A stretch of DNA of 64,000 nt, taken from NCBI GenBank assembly GCA_963719135.1, contig CAVRAZ010000012.1:41835-105834 (forward strand). Direction: 5' to 3'. This document shows, piece after piece, positions 1 to 8,687 of this stretch; within the stretch, counting starts at the first letter, position 1, and each line of letters starts with the position of its first letter. The translations under genes and the position numbers were made by a program. This DNA is from CAVRAZ01 sp963719135. GTDB lineage: Bacteria > Pseudomonadota > Gammaproteobacteria > DSM-19610. Below the pieces are notes generated by a model, which had not been told where the DNA came from, searched no databases, and saw nothing but the letters and a program-made list of their open reading frames with translations.

Positions 1-1
1 T

Positions 2-949
2 CTGATGGCGATCTATTCCGAACCGACTGCGGCCAATTCGCTGTATTCGCTGACCGGGCTCAAGGGCGTGGAACAGGCGGAAGGCGAGCGCAGTGTGCCG
101 GCGCGGGTGCGTTTCGAGCACCACTTCTATCGCACGTCGCTGCACGGCGTCGAGCCCGGCGGCACGCTGCTGCGCGTGCTCGACACCGATCTCAAGCCCA
201 TCGACCTGCCGGACAACGGGGTCGTTCTGACCGATTACCTGGCGCAACTGCTGCACGTCTCGCCCGGCGACACGCTGACCATCGAGGCGCTGGAAGGCCG
301 CCGGCCGACGCTGCGCGTGCCGGTCGCCGGCGTCACCAAGCAATACCTGGGCGTGAATCTCTATATGCGGCGCGCAGCGCTCAACCGGATGCTCGACGAG
401 GGCGACGTGATCTCCAGCGTGTTGTTGCGCGTCGATCCGCGCTACCGGCGCGACGTGTATGCGCACCTCAAGGGCATGCCGCGCGTCGCCGGCGTGGTCG
501 AACAGGAGTCGGCGATACAGACGTTTTACGCCACGCTCGCCGAGACCGTGCTGTTCTTCACGTTCATCTCGACGCTGCTGGGCGGCACGATCGCCTTCGG
601 CGTGGTCTACAACAGCATGCGCATCGCACTGTCGGAACGCAACCGCGAACTGGCCAGCCTGCGCGTGCTGGGCTTCGAGCGCAGCGAGGTCGCCTATATC
701 CTGCTGGGTGAACTGGCCGTGCTCACGCTGGCGGCGATACCGGTCGGCTTGGCGATCGGGTACGGCCTGTGCGCGTATTTGGCGTTTCGCTTCCAATCCG
801 ATCTGTACCGGATTCCGCTGGTGCTGACCAGCGACGTGTACGCCTTCGCGGCGCTGGTCGTGATCCTCTCGGCGGTGTTCTCGGGCGTCATGATCTGGCG
901 AAACCTGGCGCATCTCGATATGGTGGCGGTCCTCAAGACCAAGGAGTGA
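2..949 (+). CDS. ABC transporter permease, FtsX/MacB type (5' partial)
   Basis: The frame is open from the window edge, so the N-terminal part is missing. The visible 315 residues end in the FtsX-like permease core: a periplasmic segment up to about residue 175, then three hydrophobic helices around residues 180-210, 230-260 and 280-300, with the typical loop containing ALSERNRELASLRVLGF. This is the inner-membrane permease of a MacB/LolC-like export system. The gene 8 bp downstream encodes a HlyD-type periplasmic adaptor, so the two probably form an efflux operon with an ATPase encoded upstream of the window. The substrate cannot be told from the sequence. Confidence 0.85.
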   Translation: MMAIYSEPTAANSLYSLTGLKGVEQAEGERSVPARVRFEHHFYRTSLHGVEPGGTLLRVLDTDLKPIDLPDNGVVLTDYLAQLLHVSPGDTLTIEALEGRRPTLRVPVAGVTKQYLGVNLYMRRAALNRMLDEGDVISSVLLRVDPRYRRDVYAHLKGMPRVAGVVEQESAIQTFYATLAETVLFFTFISTLLGGTIAFGVVYNSMRIALSERNRELASLRVLGFERSEVAYILLGELAVLTLAAIPVGLAIGYGLCAYLAFRFQSDLYRIPLVLTSDVYAFAALVVILSAVFSGVMIWRNLAHLDMVAVLKTKE

Positions 950-957
950 AACAGTCC

Positions 958-2163
958 ATGCGTTCGCCACTGGGAAAATACCCCGGCATGCTGGTCGCCG
1001 CCGTCGTCACCGCCGCGCTGCTGGTGTGGGGTTTGTGGCCGCAGCCGGTGCCGGTGGAGGCGGTGGCGGCAAAACGCGCGCCGCTCAGGGTGACGATCGA
1101 GGAAGAGGGCATGACCCGCGTGATCGACCGTTTCGTCATCACCGCGCCGGTCGCCGGCGTGGCCGGCCGCATCACGCTCAAAGCCGGCGACCCGATCGAG
1201 AAGGGCCAGACGCTGGTTTCGCTGACGCCGCCCGAGTCGCGCATCCTCGATCCGCGCAGCCAGGCCGAGGCCGAAGCGCGCATCTCCGCAGCGACGGCGT
1301 CGCTGGCATCCGCACGGCAGCAGGCCGATTCCGCCGCCGCGACCGCAAAGTTTCAGCAGCTCGAAGTCAAGCGCCTGCGTCCGCTGGGCGAGAAGGGCGT
1401 CGTCTCGCGCGAGGCGCTCGACCGCGCCGACATGCAGCAGCGCACCGCCGACGCCGCCCTGAGTGCCGCGCAGCACGCCGTCGATGTCGCACGCTACGAA
1501 CTGGAAGCGGTCGAAACCGCGCTGCGCTACGCCGCCGGCGCCGCGACGCCTGAAGCGGGCGACCGCGTGCCCGTCCGCTCGCCGATCGACGGGCGGGTGC
1601 TCAAAGTCGCCCATGAATGGGAGGGGCCGGTGGTGACCGGCGAAACGCTGTTGGAAGTCGGCGATCCGAAGCGTCTTGAAGTGGCCGTGGACGTGCTCTC
1701 GGCCGACGCCGTGAAGATCAGCCCCGGCATGCCGGTCCGCTTCGAGCGCTGGGGCGGCGCCGAGCCGCTCGAAGGCGTGGTGCGCACGGTCGAGCCGATG
1801 GGTTTCACCAAGGTCTCGGCGCTGGGCGTCGAGGAACAGCGCGTGTGGATCATCGCCGATTTCACGTCGCCGCCCGAATTGTGGCAGCGTCTCGGCGACG
1901 GCTACCGCGTCGACGCGCACTTCGTACTCTGGTACGGCGACGACGTGCTGCAGGTGCCGGCGAGCAGCCTGTTCCGGCACAAGGACGGCTGGGCGGTGTT
2001 CGTGGTGGAAAACGGCCGCGCACAACGGCGTGAGGTCAGCGTCGGACAGCGCAACGCGCTCTACGCGCAGATACTCGACGGCGTGGCGGAGGGCGGGAAG
2101 GTCATCGATCATCCGAGCGACAGTGTCGAGGACGGGGTGCGGGTGGCGGGGCGGGGGGAGTGA
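958..2163 (+). CDS. HlyD/MacA-family efflux periplasmic adaptor
   Basis: The protein has 401 residues counted from the ATG at 958. The same frame is open further upstream, but only inside the preceding gene, and the ATG lies 8 bp after that gene's stop. A single N-terminal membrane anchor (about residues 10-25) is followed by a lipoyl/barrel-sandwich half, a long alpha-hairpin rich in Ala, Gln and Glu (about 95-185), the second lipoyl half (VRSPIDGRVLKV) and a beta-barrel domain. This is the architecture of membrane-fusion proteins that join an inner-membrane pump to an outer-membrane channel. Pairing with the upstream FtsX-type permease suggests MacAB-like export. Confidence 0.85.
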   Translation: MRSPLGKYPGMLVAAVVTAALLVWGLWPQPVPVEAVAAKRAPLRVTIEEEGMTRVIDRFVITAPVAGVAGRITLKAGDPIEKGQTLVSLTPPESRILDPRSQAEAEARISAATASLASARQQADSAAATAKFQQLEVKRLRPLGEKGVVSREALDRADMQQRTADAALSAAQHAVDVARYELEAVETALRYAAGAATPEAGDRVPVRSPIDGRVLKVAHEWEGPVVTGETLLEVGDPKRLEVAVDVLSADAVKISPGMPVRFERWGGAEPLEGVVRTVEPMGFTKVSALGVEEQRVWIIADFTSPPELWQRLGDGYRVDAHFVLWYGDDVLQVPASSLFRHKDGWAVFVVENGRAQRREVSVGQRNALYAQILDGVAEGGKVIDHPSDSVEDGVRVAGRGE

Positions 2164-2395
2164 GCGGTGTCGGTGTCGTTCCGGTGGACTGAGCAAACGC
2201 GCGGCAATGGCGTCGGGACCCTTTGCCGGACCTTCGCGGTGCGTCGGGGCGTTGGATCTGTTTGCATTTCGACGCTTCCGTACGTTGGAGAAGGGCAGCG
2301 CAGCTCCGCGGGAAGCCGTCAATGCCCTGGTGGTCAGCCGGGCAACAGCGCGGTGATAGCGGGGCGCAGGCCCGCTGATTGTGGTCATCCATGTC
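2164..2395. other. Intergenic stretch, no gene seen
   Basis: I see no convincing coding or RNA feature. Open frames here are extensions or shadows of neighbouring genes. Confidence 0.5.
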
Positions 2396-2875
2396 ATGAA
2401 AAAAGAAAGAGTGCGTTCTGATATCCGCCGCAAAGCCGGTGAGGCGTTCCATGCCGATGTGCTGGACACCCCACAAATGACACTGCGCGGTGGCTACGCA
2501 GTGGACAGCTATGACGTTGCGCCATCACCTGACCCGGTTCTCGACAAATTGACAGATGCGTACCTTGAGACATACACGTTCTGGGGTCTCGCTTATCTCG
2601 ACCCTGCGTCGTGGCGGTACTACCTCCCCCACCTGATCGACTATACGTTCCGACACATGGATGATCCTAAGATGGCGGTTGAAGGACTGCTCCATAATCT
2701 GCGGCCGCCGGATAGGGAGCCTCCACGACTCGCTTCCCTCACAGCAGAGCAGGAAGCTGTGATTGTTGCATTTCTGGAAGACGTGGCCTTCAGTGAAGAC
2801 TCCGCGAACAGGGACTTTGCAAAACAGGTGCTCGAAGAATGGTGGATTCCCGATGCGCTTTACCGCAAGCGCTAA
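2396..2875 (+). CDS. Hypothetical protein, DUF6714-like
   Basis: A soluble acidic protein of 159 residues if the ATG at 2396 is used; a GTG at 2381 would add five residues. There is no signal peptide or membrane helix. It contains aromatic-rich segments (TFWGLAYLDPASWRYYLPH) and a C-terminal WWIPDALYRKR. The pattern of aromatic residues around a WRYYLP motif recalls small DUF6714-type proteins, but this is from memory of the family style. It ends 12 bp before the lipoprotein gene, so the two may be co-transcribed. No function is assigned. Confidence 0.6.
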   Translation: MKKERVRSDIRRKAGEAFHADVLDTPQMTLRGGYAVDSYDVAPSPDPVLDKLTDAYLETYTFWGLAYLDPASWRYYLPHLIDYTFRHMDDPKMAVEGLLHNLRPPDREPPRLASLTAEQEAVIVAFLEDVAFSEDSANRDFAKQVLEEWWIPDALYRKR

Positions 2876-2887
2876 GCAAATAAAAGA

Positions 2888-3409
2888 ATGAGACTATGCT
2901 TGTTGGTTTCGCTATTTCCGCTCGTACTTGGCGGATGTGCTGACACGCATCAGCTTATCCGCGATAGCTCGTCGGGAGTAGTCCACTTGGGTGCTGCCGA
3001 CACTGTCTTCGTGGCAGTTCCAGCGGACGGCTTCTACGGGAGCGACATCTATAGAGGCTCTGGTCAAATGACGGCGCAGATTCTTTATGCAGCCTTGGCA
3101 AGACGCAGCCGCTCTGCGAAGGTCGGACGTTCATTTCAGAGCTTTGAGGAGGCGCTGGAGTCGGCTCGTGCGAACAAACAAAAATATCTTATGTATCCTT
3201 CCATTCTTCATTGGGAAGATCGTGCCACTGAGTGGTCGTCAATCCCGGACAAGGTGGAAGTCAAGGTGGAGCTGGTCGATGTGCCGTCAGGCAGTACCAT
3301 CACGTCTGCCGTCATTAAGGGAAAAAGCGGTCTTGCCACCTTGGGTGGGGATCATCCACAAGACTTGCTACCTGAGCCGGCCGAGGAGTTCGTGTCGTCG
3401 CTTTACTGA
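2888..3409 (+). CDS. Lipoprotein, DUF4823 family
   Basis: This 173-residue protein starts with a short signal peptide ending in a lipobox (LGGC, Cys at about residue 17), so it should be lipid-anchored in the envelope. The mature part has the features of DUF4823 lipoproteins: a repeated small beta-rich fold, a central ARANKQKYLMYPSILHWEDRATEWS segment (shown here in parts ARANKQKYLMYPSILHWEDR and ATEWS) and a C-terminal PEPAEEFVSSLY. Family members are conserved envelope proteins of unknown role. The ribosome binding site is weak (AAAAGA). Confidence 0.7.
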   Translation: MRLCLLVSLFPLVLGGCADTHQLIRDSSSGVVHLGAADTVFVAVPADGFYGSDIYRGSGQMTAQILYAALARRSRSAKVGRSFQSFEEALESARANKQKYLMYPSILHWEDRATEWSSIPDKVEVKVELVDVPSGSTITSAVIKGKSGLATLGGDHPQDLLPEPAEEFVSSLY

Positions 3410-3632
3410 CGTCCAACACCTACGGAGGCCTCCATCTGATCCGATATGCAAAGCCCGGAACAGCGAGAACAGAGGCAGATGAAAGCGGCTTCTCGATCTG
3501 CTCAAAATGGTTCGAATAAATCACCAAGGCACATGAAAATAGCGCTGTCGACTATATTCAGAGCACGCGTTATGTTGCATGAAATGGATTGTTCGACAGG
3601 CTCGTTAGCCATCCAACGAAGGAAAAACATCA
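3410..3632. other. Intergenic region upstream of mrr, nothing recognised
   Basis: No supported gene. The last bases carry an AAGGAA Shine-Dalgarno sequence for mrr. Confidence 0.4.
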
Positions 3633-4535
3633 ATGGCAATTCCCAAGCTCCAAGAGATCACGCTCCCCATGCTCAAGCTTGCAGCCGATGGGAAAGTGTG
3701 GTCTCTTTCGGGTGCGCGGGAAGAACTTGCCGGATATTTTCGGCTTGCGCTGGAGGAACAGGAGGAGCTGCTGCCCAGCGGCAGACAAGCGCGCTTTGCC
3801 AATCGAGTGGCCTGGGCAAAGGTCTATCTCCAGCGCGGCGGGCTGGTGGCATCTCCGGAACGGGCGCATTTCCAGATCACTGATCGGGGAAGAGAAGTGC
3901 TTTCAAACCCTCCAGACGAAATCTCCATTAATTTTCTGAGCCGGTACCCCGAGTTTCAGGAGTTTCGAAGCCGCCCGTCAAAGCAGGAGGTCTCCGAATC
4001 AGAGGACGCAGCCGAATCCGATAGTCCGGAAGAAGTCTTGGAGTCTGCCTACGTCACCATACGCAAGAATCCGGCCGCGGAAATTCTGGACCGGGTAAAG
4101 TCCTGTAGTCCCCGGTTCTTTGAGCATCGGGTCGTCGATCTTTTGTTGAATATGGGCTACGGCCGTGCCGGCGGAGGTACTGGAGAGTGCGTGGGCCAAG
4201 TCAGTGCTGAAAGCATAGATGGAATTATTTCAGAGGACCGGCTTGGCCTTGAGTTGGTTTACCTGCAAGCGAAGCGGTGGGAGGGAACTGTCGGACGGCC
4301 TGAAATCCAGAAGTTCGTCGGTGCACTGCACGGCCGAAGGGCCAGGAAGGGCGTGTTCATTACCACGGGTGCTTTTTCGGCGGAGGCGAAGGCCTACGTC
4401 GAGACCATTGATCCTAAAGTTGCACTCGTGGACAGCGCACAGTTGGCCGAGTACATGATCGATTTTGGCCTGGGTGTTTCCCTCGCCGGGGCCTATGAAG
4501 TGAAGAAGATCGATTCGGATTACTTCGAGGAGTAA
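3633..4535 (+). CDS. mrr: Mrr-type restriction endonuclease
   Basis: The 300-residue product has the two-domain layout of Mrr. An N-terminal winged-helix domain (about 1-95, with ITLPMLKLAADGKVWSL and FQITDRGREVL) is followed by an acidic linker. A C-terminal PD-(D/E)xK-like nuclease domain (about 150-290) shows IDGIISEDRLGLELVYLQAK, where the Asp and the QAK signature match Mrr's variant catalytic motif, then a VFITTGAFSAEA strand. Mrr-like enzymes are type IV endonucleases that cut modified foreign DNA. The usual glycine-rich stretch before IDG is altered (GGTGECVGQVSAESIDG), so activity is not certain. AAGGAA lies 9 bp before the ATG. Confidence 0.85.
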   Translation: MAIPKLQEITLPMLKLAADGKVWSLSGAREELAGYFRLALEEQEELLPSGRQARFANRVAWAKVYLQRGGLVASPERAHFQITDRGREVLSNPPDEISINFLSRYPEFQEFRSRPSKQEVSESEDAAESDSPEEVLESAYVTIRKNPAAEILDRVKSCSPRFFEHRVVDLLLNMGYGRAGGGTGECVGQVSAESIDGIISEDRLGLELVYLQAKRWEGTVGRPEIQKFVGALHGRRARKGVFITTGAFSAEAKAYVETIDPKVALVDSAQLAEYMIDFGLGVSLAGAYEVKKIDSDYFEE

Positions 4536-4616
4536 ATGGCTGACAGCAGCTTAATCTGACGGGTTATTGTGCTGGCGCACTAAAGCCGACAGGTTGAGCC
4601 GGGCGGCATGCCCCCA

Positions 4617-4653
4617 TTGACATAGGCATACGGTGTACATATCTTGTATGTAT
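4617..4653 (+). promoter_or_regulatory. brnTA promoter with overlapping palindromic operator
   Basis: A TTGACA -35 box (4617-4622) is followed after exactly 17 bp by TATCTT (4640-4645). The -10 box lies inside an inverted repeat, TACATA (4636-4641) and TATGTA (4647-4652), whose right arm reaches the brnT start codon. BrnA antitoxins are known to repress their own promoter, so this palindrome is the natural operator. The mRNA would be nearly leaderless. Confidence 0.6.
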
Positions 4654-4930
4654 GATTGAGTTCGAATGGGACCCAAGGAAGGATAGCGCCAATCAAAGGA
4701 AGCACGGCGTTTCCTTTGACGAGGCCCAATCCGTATTTTTCGATGAAAATGCGATTCAATTCTACGATGGAGGCCATTCCGAGCAAGAAGATCGCTTTAT
4801 CATGCTTGGTCTGAGTCTGCGCTCAAGGGTCCTTGTTGTATGTCACTGTGAGCGCGCGTCAGGGAGGGTCATTCGAATCATTTCTGCCCGGAAGGCGACG
4901 AGTTCTGAATGCAGGTTCTACGGTAGGTGA
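4652..4930 (+). CDS. brnT: BrnT family toxin (DUF497)
   Basis: The 92-residue protein begins with the BrnT signature FEWDPRKDSANQRKHGVSF and continues with DEAQSVFFD, then strands around RFIMLGLS and VLVVCHCE and the C-terminal RIISARKAT. These features define the RelE-fold BrnT ribonuclease toxins, which inhibit translation. The partner antitoxin gene starts 5 bp downstream. The start codon lies inside the proposed operator. Confidence 0.88.
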   Translation: MIEFEWDPRKDSANQRKHGVSFDEAQSVFFDENAIQFYDGGHSEQEDRFIMLGLSLRSRVLVVCHCERASGRVIRIISARKATSSECRFYGR

Positions 4931-4934
4931 AGTT

Positions 4935-5159
4935 ATGAAAGCGGAATACGATTTTTCGAAAATGAAAAGCCGGAAAAATCCCTATGCGTCTAAACTGAAG
5001 AAGCAAGTGACGATACGCATGGGCGAGGATGTCATTGAATATTTCAAAGCCATGGCGGAGGAAACAGGGATTCCATATCAAAGCCTGATCAATCTCTACC
5101 TTCGCGACTGTGTGGCGAAAAATAGAAAGGTGGACATAAATTGGCTGAAGCGGGCATGA
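4935..5159 (+). CDS. brnA: BrnA family antitoxin
   Basis: The ATG at 4935, 4 bp after brnT, gives a 74-residue protein starting MKAEYDFSKMKSRKNPYASK, the typical BrnA N-terminus. The C-terminal half (ITIRMGEDV-like strand VTIRMGEDV, then EYFKAMAEETGIPYQSLINL) is a ribbon-helix-helix DNA-binding domain. It should neutralise BrnT and autoregulate the pair. An upstream in-frame start would overlap brnT and is not needed. Confidence 0.85.
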   Translation: MKAEYDFSKMKSRKNPYASKLKKQVTIRMGEDVIEYFKAMAEETGIPYQSLINLYLRDCVAKNRKVDINWLKRA

Positions 5160-5418
5160 CCGATGCGAAACCCACGCCGACGAAGCCGGGGAAATGATGG
5201 TGCCAGAGGGTGACGGGTGGGGAATATAGGTAACAAATGAGCCCAAGGACATGGGTTACACTTTGTGACGTTTCAGCCTGCCGTAGGCAGTGGCGGCCGA
5301 ACTTGGTCTTGCAGGCGGGAACTAACAAGGCGCCCGACCCAGACCTCGCCGCCGCGTGGCTGGGTCCTTACGCGGCCCACGGCGCGATCGTCCCATTGAC
5401 CCATTGGCGAGGAATGCG
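5160..5418. other. Intergenic, no supported gene
   Basis: No gene or RNA is recognised; the frame of the following gene is open into this stretch but lacks a better start. Confidence 0.4.
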
Positions 5419-6066
5419 ATGTCACGACTTCGAGTCCAGAGCTTTGCGATCTCCATCGATGGTTACGGTGCTGGACCGAACCAGGACCTCCGGAATCCGC
5501 TCGGCATCAGGGGACCTGAGCTGATGGAGTGGTTCTTCCACACACGTCTATGGCGCAGGATGCACGGCCATGACGATGGAGAGGCGGGGGTCGACAATGG
5601 AACGGCGGAGCAAGGTTTTGCCGGAATCGGTGCCTGGATTCTTGGGCGCAACATGTTTGGTCCGGTCCGAGGTCCATGGCCGGACGATAGCTGGAAAGGC
5701 TGGTGGGGCGACGAGCCGCCGTATCACACACCCGTTTTCGTACTGACACATCACCCGCGGGCGCCGCTCGGCATGGCGGGCGGTACGGAGTTCCACTTTG
5801 TCACTGAAGGCATTCACACCGCTTTGGAGCGGGCGATTGCCGCAGCGGACGGCCGCGATGTCCGCCTCGGAGGCGGCGTAGCTACGATTCGGCAGTATCT
5901 GCGCGCCGCCCTGATCGACGAGCTGCATCTCGCTATCAGACCGGTCTTGCTCGGGTCTGGCGAGCATCTCTTGAGTGGCATCGACATGCATGCCTTGGGC
6001 TACGAATGCACGAACTGCGTGGCGGGTGAACGTGCGACTCACGTCTTTCTGCGCAAGCGCACGTGA
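5419..6066 (+). CDS. Dihydrofolate reductase family protein (RibD C-terminal domain)
   Basis: The ATG at 5419 gives 215 residues beginning MSRLRVQSFAISIDGYGAGP, the usual N-terminus of the RibD_C/DHFR-like family. Other family features are GAWILGRNMFGP, VFVLTHHPR, the nucleotide-binding VRLGGGVATIRQYL and DELHLAIRPVLLGSGEHLL. These proteins have a Rossmann-like NADPH-binding reductase fold; most have no defined substrate. About 700 bp downstream there is a decayed relative. Confidence 0.85.
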   Translation: MSRLRVQSFAISIDGYGAGPNQDLRNPLGIRGPELMEWFFHTRLWRRMHGHDDGEAGVDNGTAEQGFAGIGAWILGRNMFGPVRGPWPDDSWKGWWGDEPPYHTPVFVLTHHPRAPLGMAGGTEFHFVTEGIHTALERAIAAADGRDVRLGGGVATIRQYLRAALIDELHLAIRPVLLGSGEHLLSGIDMHALGYECTNCVAGERATHVFLRKRT

Positions 6067-6261
6067 TGCGTCCGGTTCGCTCGATGGGCCTCCTGACATT
6101 TGCTCGACATTACATCCAGAAGCGGCGCTCCGGGCCGCACGAGGCAACAAGACGGGCGGTGGAAATTGATTCTCATTGGTCGCCGCCCACATTATGCACA
6201 GCACGGTTTGACTGGCGGGCGTCTCACCTCGACCGTGTCACGCGCTCAAGAGAGAGATATT

Positions 6262-6690
6262 GTGAAGAAATGTCTAAGTAGCATCCTATCAATTCTTCTG
6301 ACGTGCTCCGCCAACATTTCAAGAGCAGGTGAAGACCCACGGCAATTGGTCGAGTTGCCGGAAATGATGCGACAGCACATGCTGTCAAATATGCGCGATC
6401 ATCTGCTGGCGCTGAACGAAATATTGACAAACATGGCAAAGGGTCAGCTCGACAAAGCCGCGGACATCGCCGAATCCCGCCTCGGGATGAGTTCGCTTGA
6501 GGCGCATGGGGCGAGCCATATGGCCAAGTTCATGCCGGAAGGAATGCGTGAGGCTGGCACCAGTATGCACAGGGCGGCAAGTCGTTTCGCACTGAAAGCG
6601 CAAGAAGGCGAGGTATTGCCCGCTTACAATGCGCTTTCGGAGGTCACCTCCGCCTGTGTCGCCTGTCATTCGGGTTATCGCATCAGGTGA
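6262..6690 (+). CDS. Small periplasmic c-type cytochrome-like protein
   Basis: The product has 142 residues from the GTG at 6262, which follows AAGAGAGAG. The open frame extends upstream, but that part shows no signal peptide. A signal peptide (KKCLSSILSILLTCSANISRA) is cleaved before GEDPRQL; a helical body rich in Met and Ala follows, and one heme-binding CVACH lies ten residues from the C-terminus. A single C-terminal CxxCH in a four-helix protein is the cytochrome c' / c556 pattern. It probably binds one heme in the periplasm. The redox partner is unknown. Confidence 0.75.
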   Translation: MKKCLSSILSILLTCSANISRAGEDPRQLVELPEMMRQHMLSNMRDHLLALNEILTNMAKGQLDKAADIAESRLGMSSLEAHGASHMAKFMPEGMREAGTSMHRAASRFALKAQEGEVLPAYNALSEVTSACVACHSGYRIR

Positions 6691-6767
6691 TGCAGGTATC
6701 GCCTGACTAGGCCGTCAATCCGGGCGCAGACATGCCCGTTCAACAGATGCGGGGAGAGTATCCGTGA

Positions 6768-7094
6768 CTCGTCGTTACGCGCACGGACAAAGTGCCGCCG
6801 TGGCCGAACACGGCGTTGGTCCGGCGGAACGCGGTGGACGAAGCGCGGGAACTCAAGCGCCGGGGCGACGGCAATTCCTTTGTCTTCGGCAGCGCGGATC
6901 GCTGTGCGACGTTGGTTGAGCAGGGTTTGTTGGACGGGTAGCGTATCCTGCCGGCGCCCGTGATCCCTGGCAGCGGAAGACCGGTGTGCAGGCAGGGCCT
7001 GCCCCGGCGCAGGCTCAAGCTCGCCGAGGCACGAACGCTATCGTCCGAAGGGGTGCATCTCCGGTACATCAGGACCGGGAACGACCCCGTCTAG
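6768..7094 (+). pseudogene. Decayed dihydrofolate reductase family gene, C-terminal part
   Basis: Reading frame 6768-7094 gives LVVTRTDKVPPWPNTALVRR, then DEARELKRRGDGNSFVFGSA and LVEQGLLDG, an in-frame TAG at 6939, then RILPAPVIPGSGRPV and a C-terminal VHLRYI. This matches the last ~110 residues of RibD_C/DHFR-like proteins such as the product of 5419-6066. The N-terminal half is absent and the internal stop breaks the rest. The final stop codon lies inside the palindromic element that begins at 7092. Confidence 0.6.
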
Positions 7095-7236
7095 CAGGCC
7101 GTTGGAAAACGTTCATGCGGCGCGATCCGGCGTTGAAAACCGGCTCAAAATGTTCATGTACTGCGTGTACACTGCGCGTTTTCGCCAGTTTTCGCCTTGT
7201 CTCGCACGCACATGAATGTTTTTCAAGAACCTGCCA
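7092..7236. repeat. 145-bp element with imperfect terminal inverted repeats
   Basis: The left 26 bp (7092-7117) and right 26 bp (7211-7236) are inverted repeats matching at 20 of 26 positions, with shared blocks GCAGG, GAAAACGTTCATG-like ends and ATTCATG. The inside is AT/GC mixed and has no ORF. This looks like a MITE or repetitive extragenic palindrome. It sits directly on the remnant of a broken gene. Confidence 0.5.
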
Positions 7237-7281
7237 GGTTCGCGCAACTGAGCGCGCGCAATCCACTGCGGGGGTCCTGGT

Positions 7282-7488
7282 ATGGATAGTACATCGCTGC
7301 TTCTCTGGGGAATGTTGTTCGGGGCGATCGGCCTGGGGTACTTTACCTATGGTAGAAAGCAAAGAGCCGCGGCGCCGCTGCTGGTCGGTATCGCCTTGAT
7401 GGTTTTCCCGTACTTCGTGCCGAACGTCTACATGCTCGTACTCGTGGGTGCGGTCCTGATCGTATTGCCGTATTTCGTCAGGGTATGA
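7282..7488 (+). CDS. Small integral membrane protein
   Basis: A 68-residue protein made almost wholly of membrane segments: residues 5-22 (LLLWGMLFGAIGLGYF), a short basic loop YGRKQRAAA, then 30-46 and 50-66 (MLVLVGAVLIVLPYFV). It resembles small proteins often annotated as 'amino acid transport protein' or conserved membrane protein in proteobacteria, but no function is established. There is no neighbouring operon partner. Confidence 0.7.
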   Translation: MDSTSLLLWGMLFGAIGLGYFTYGRKQRAAAPLLVGIALMVFPYFVPNVYMLVLVGAVLIVLPYFVRV

Positions 7489-7850
7489 AGTTGTTCAGGC
7501 AACAACCCTGAGCGGCAATCAGGGGAATGGACGTTCCCGACATTACGCGGCGCAATCCTTGGACCCCGGCGATTTGATTCCGATCATCCGACGCCTAGGT
7601 TCCAGGCATTCGGCGGCGCCGACCCGATTTGACTTTCCCGCCCGACGCCGGCGCGCAACCCGGTAAACCTTGGAAATGGGTCGGACCAGCGACTTATGCA
7701 GGGCGTCACGATGCGTGCAAATTGAAAGCAGCAGACCCTGCTCTCCGTTCAGGGGTGAAACGGTGTGCGCGCTTGACGGCCGGAATTGCGGGGACTATGT
7801 TTTAGCCTGAGCAGGTCGATTTCGGCTTCCTATTTTCGGGGGGCTTGCCC
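7489..7850. other. Intergenic, no gene recognised
   Basis: About 360 bp without a supported gene or RNA. The end carries a G-rich Shine-Dalgarno stretch (7838-7843) for the next gene. Confidence 0.4.
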
Positions 7851-8345
7851 ATGAAAAGCGTTTCCATAATGATTTCGGCCGTCGCGATCGGCGGGGCCGT
7901 TTTGGGGATCGTGCCGGCGTTTGCCGGTGAGGTTGCGGGTGCCAGACCGGGTGACGACGCCATGACCTGCGAGCAGATCGGCGCGGAACTGGCGCCCTAT
8001 GTGCAACAGATGAGCGGTGCGTTCACTGCACTCGCTGGCACCGAGCAGGAACTGGTGGCGCGCGGCCAGGCGCGCGTCAAGGAATACGCGCCGGCGGCCG
8101 AGGGCATGACGGCAGCCGCGACCGCATCGACGGCCGACCCGACGGGTCTGTCGAGCAAGGCGGTCGGCCAGGCAGAGAATGAGATGCAAAAGCAGGCGTG
8201 GAACAAGTCCCTGGCCGAAGACAAGCCGCTGATGGATCAGGCGGCCCGGCAGACGAACGAAGCCGTGACCGAGGCTGCGCCGATGCAGTCGAATGCGCGC
8301 ATACAGCGCCTGATGCAACTGGCACAGCAGAAGAACTGTCACTGA
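7851..8345 (+). CDS. Secreted hypothetical protein, Ala/Gln-rich
   Basis: From the ATG at 7851 (G-rich ribosome site 7-8 bp upstream; a TTG at 7845 is less likely) the 164-residue protein has a signal peptide ending near VPAFAGEV. The mature part is helical, rich in Ala, Gln and Glu, with one Cys near the start (MTCEQIGAEL) and one at the end (KNC). The pair could form a disulfide in the periplasm. No family recognised with certainty. Confidence 0.65.
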   Translation: MKSVSIMISAVAIGGAVLGIVPAFAGEVAGARPGDDAMTCEQIGAELAPYVQQMSGAFTALAGTEQELVARGQARVKEYAPAAEGMTAAATASTADPTGLSSKAVGQAENEMQKQAWNKSLAEDKPLMDQAARQTNEAVTEAAPMQSNARIQRLMQLAQQKNCH

Positions 8346-8453
8346 CGAAACTTGGGGACCCTATACCGGTTGCGTTGACAAACAGGGCCGCACGGTCGCG
8401 GGCCGCCTAAATCGGCGCGTCTTTCAAGTGGACCTGACAGTGGCGTAAGAAAA

Positions 8454-8501
8454 CCCGCCGGGATTCGGCTGAACCCGGTCGTTGACGGGTTACCTGGCGG
8501 G
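8454..8501. terminator. Strong nested stem-loop, terminator-like
   Basis: An outer stem CCCGCCGGG (8454-8462) pairs with CCTGGCGGG (8493-8501), and an inner stem AACCCG (8472-8477) pairs with CGGGTT (8486-8491). A run of A precedes the stem, so it could terminate transcription in the minus direction or act as a structured 3' end for the gene ending at 8345. Confidence 0.4.
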
Positions 8502-8548
8502 AAATGGCGCCCTGTGGCTGGAATTCACCGCGCATGAAATTCAACACG

Positions 8549-8637
8549 CCTGCATAGGTTGGCGCTGCGCAGCGCGAAGCCCAACGCGGGACCGCTGATC
8601 GTTGGGCTTCGCTGCACTCAGCCCATACCTACATTGA
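8549..8637. repeat. Palindromic extragenic repeat
   Basis: A left arm (about 8553-8587, TAGGTTGGCGCTGCGCAGCG then CGAAGCCCAACG) is repeated inverted at about 8599-8634 (CGTTGGGCTTCGCTGCACTC then AGCCCATACCTAC). This is the widespread GTAGGTTGGGC-type extragenic palindrome of gammaproteobacteria. Confidence 0.55.
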
Positions 8638-8687
8638 TGCGATGATTGGGTATACTGTCCCCGGATTTCAGCGATGCGGGCACTGCC

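Noticed and set aside
694..2469. 591-codon minus-strand ORF opposite the efflux genes
   Set aside because: Antisense shadow of two clear genes; His/Arg/Ala-rich composition without family features.
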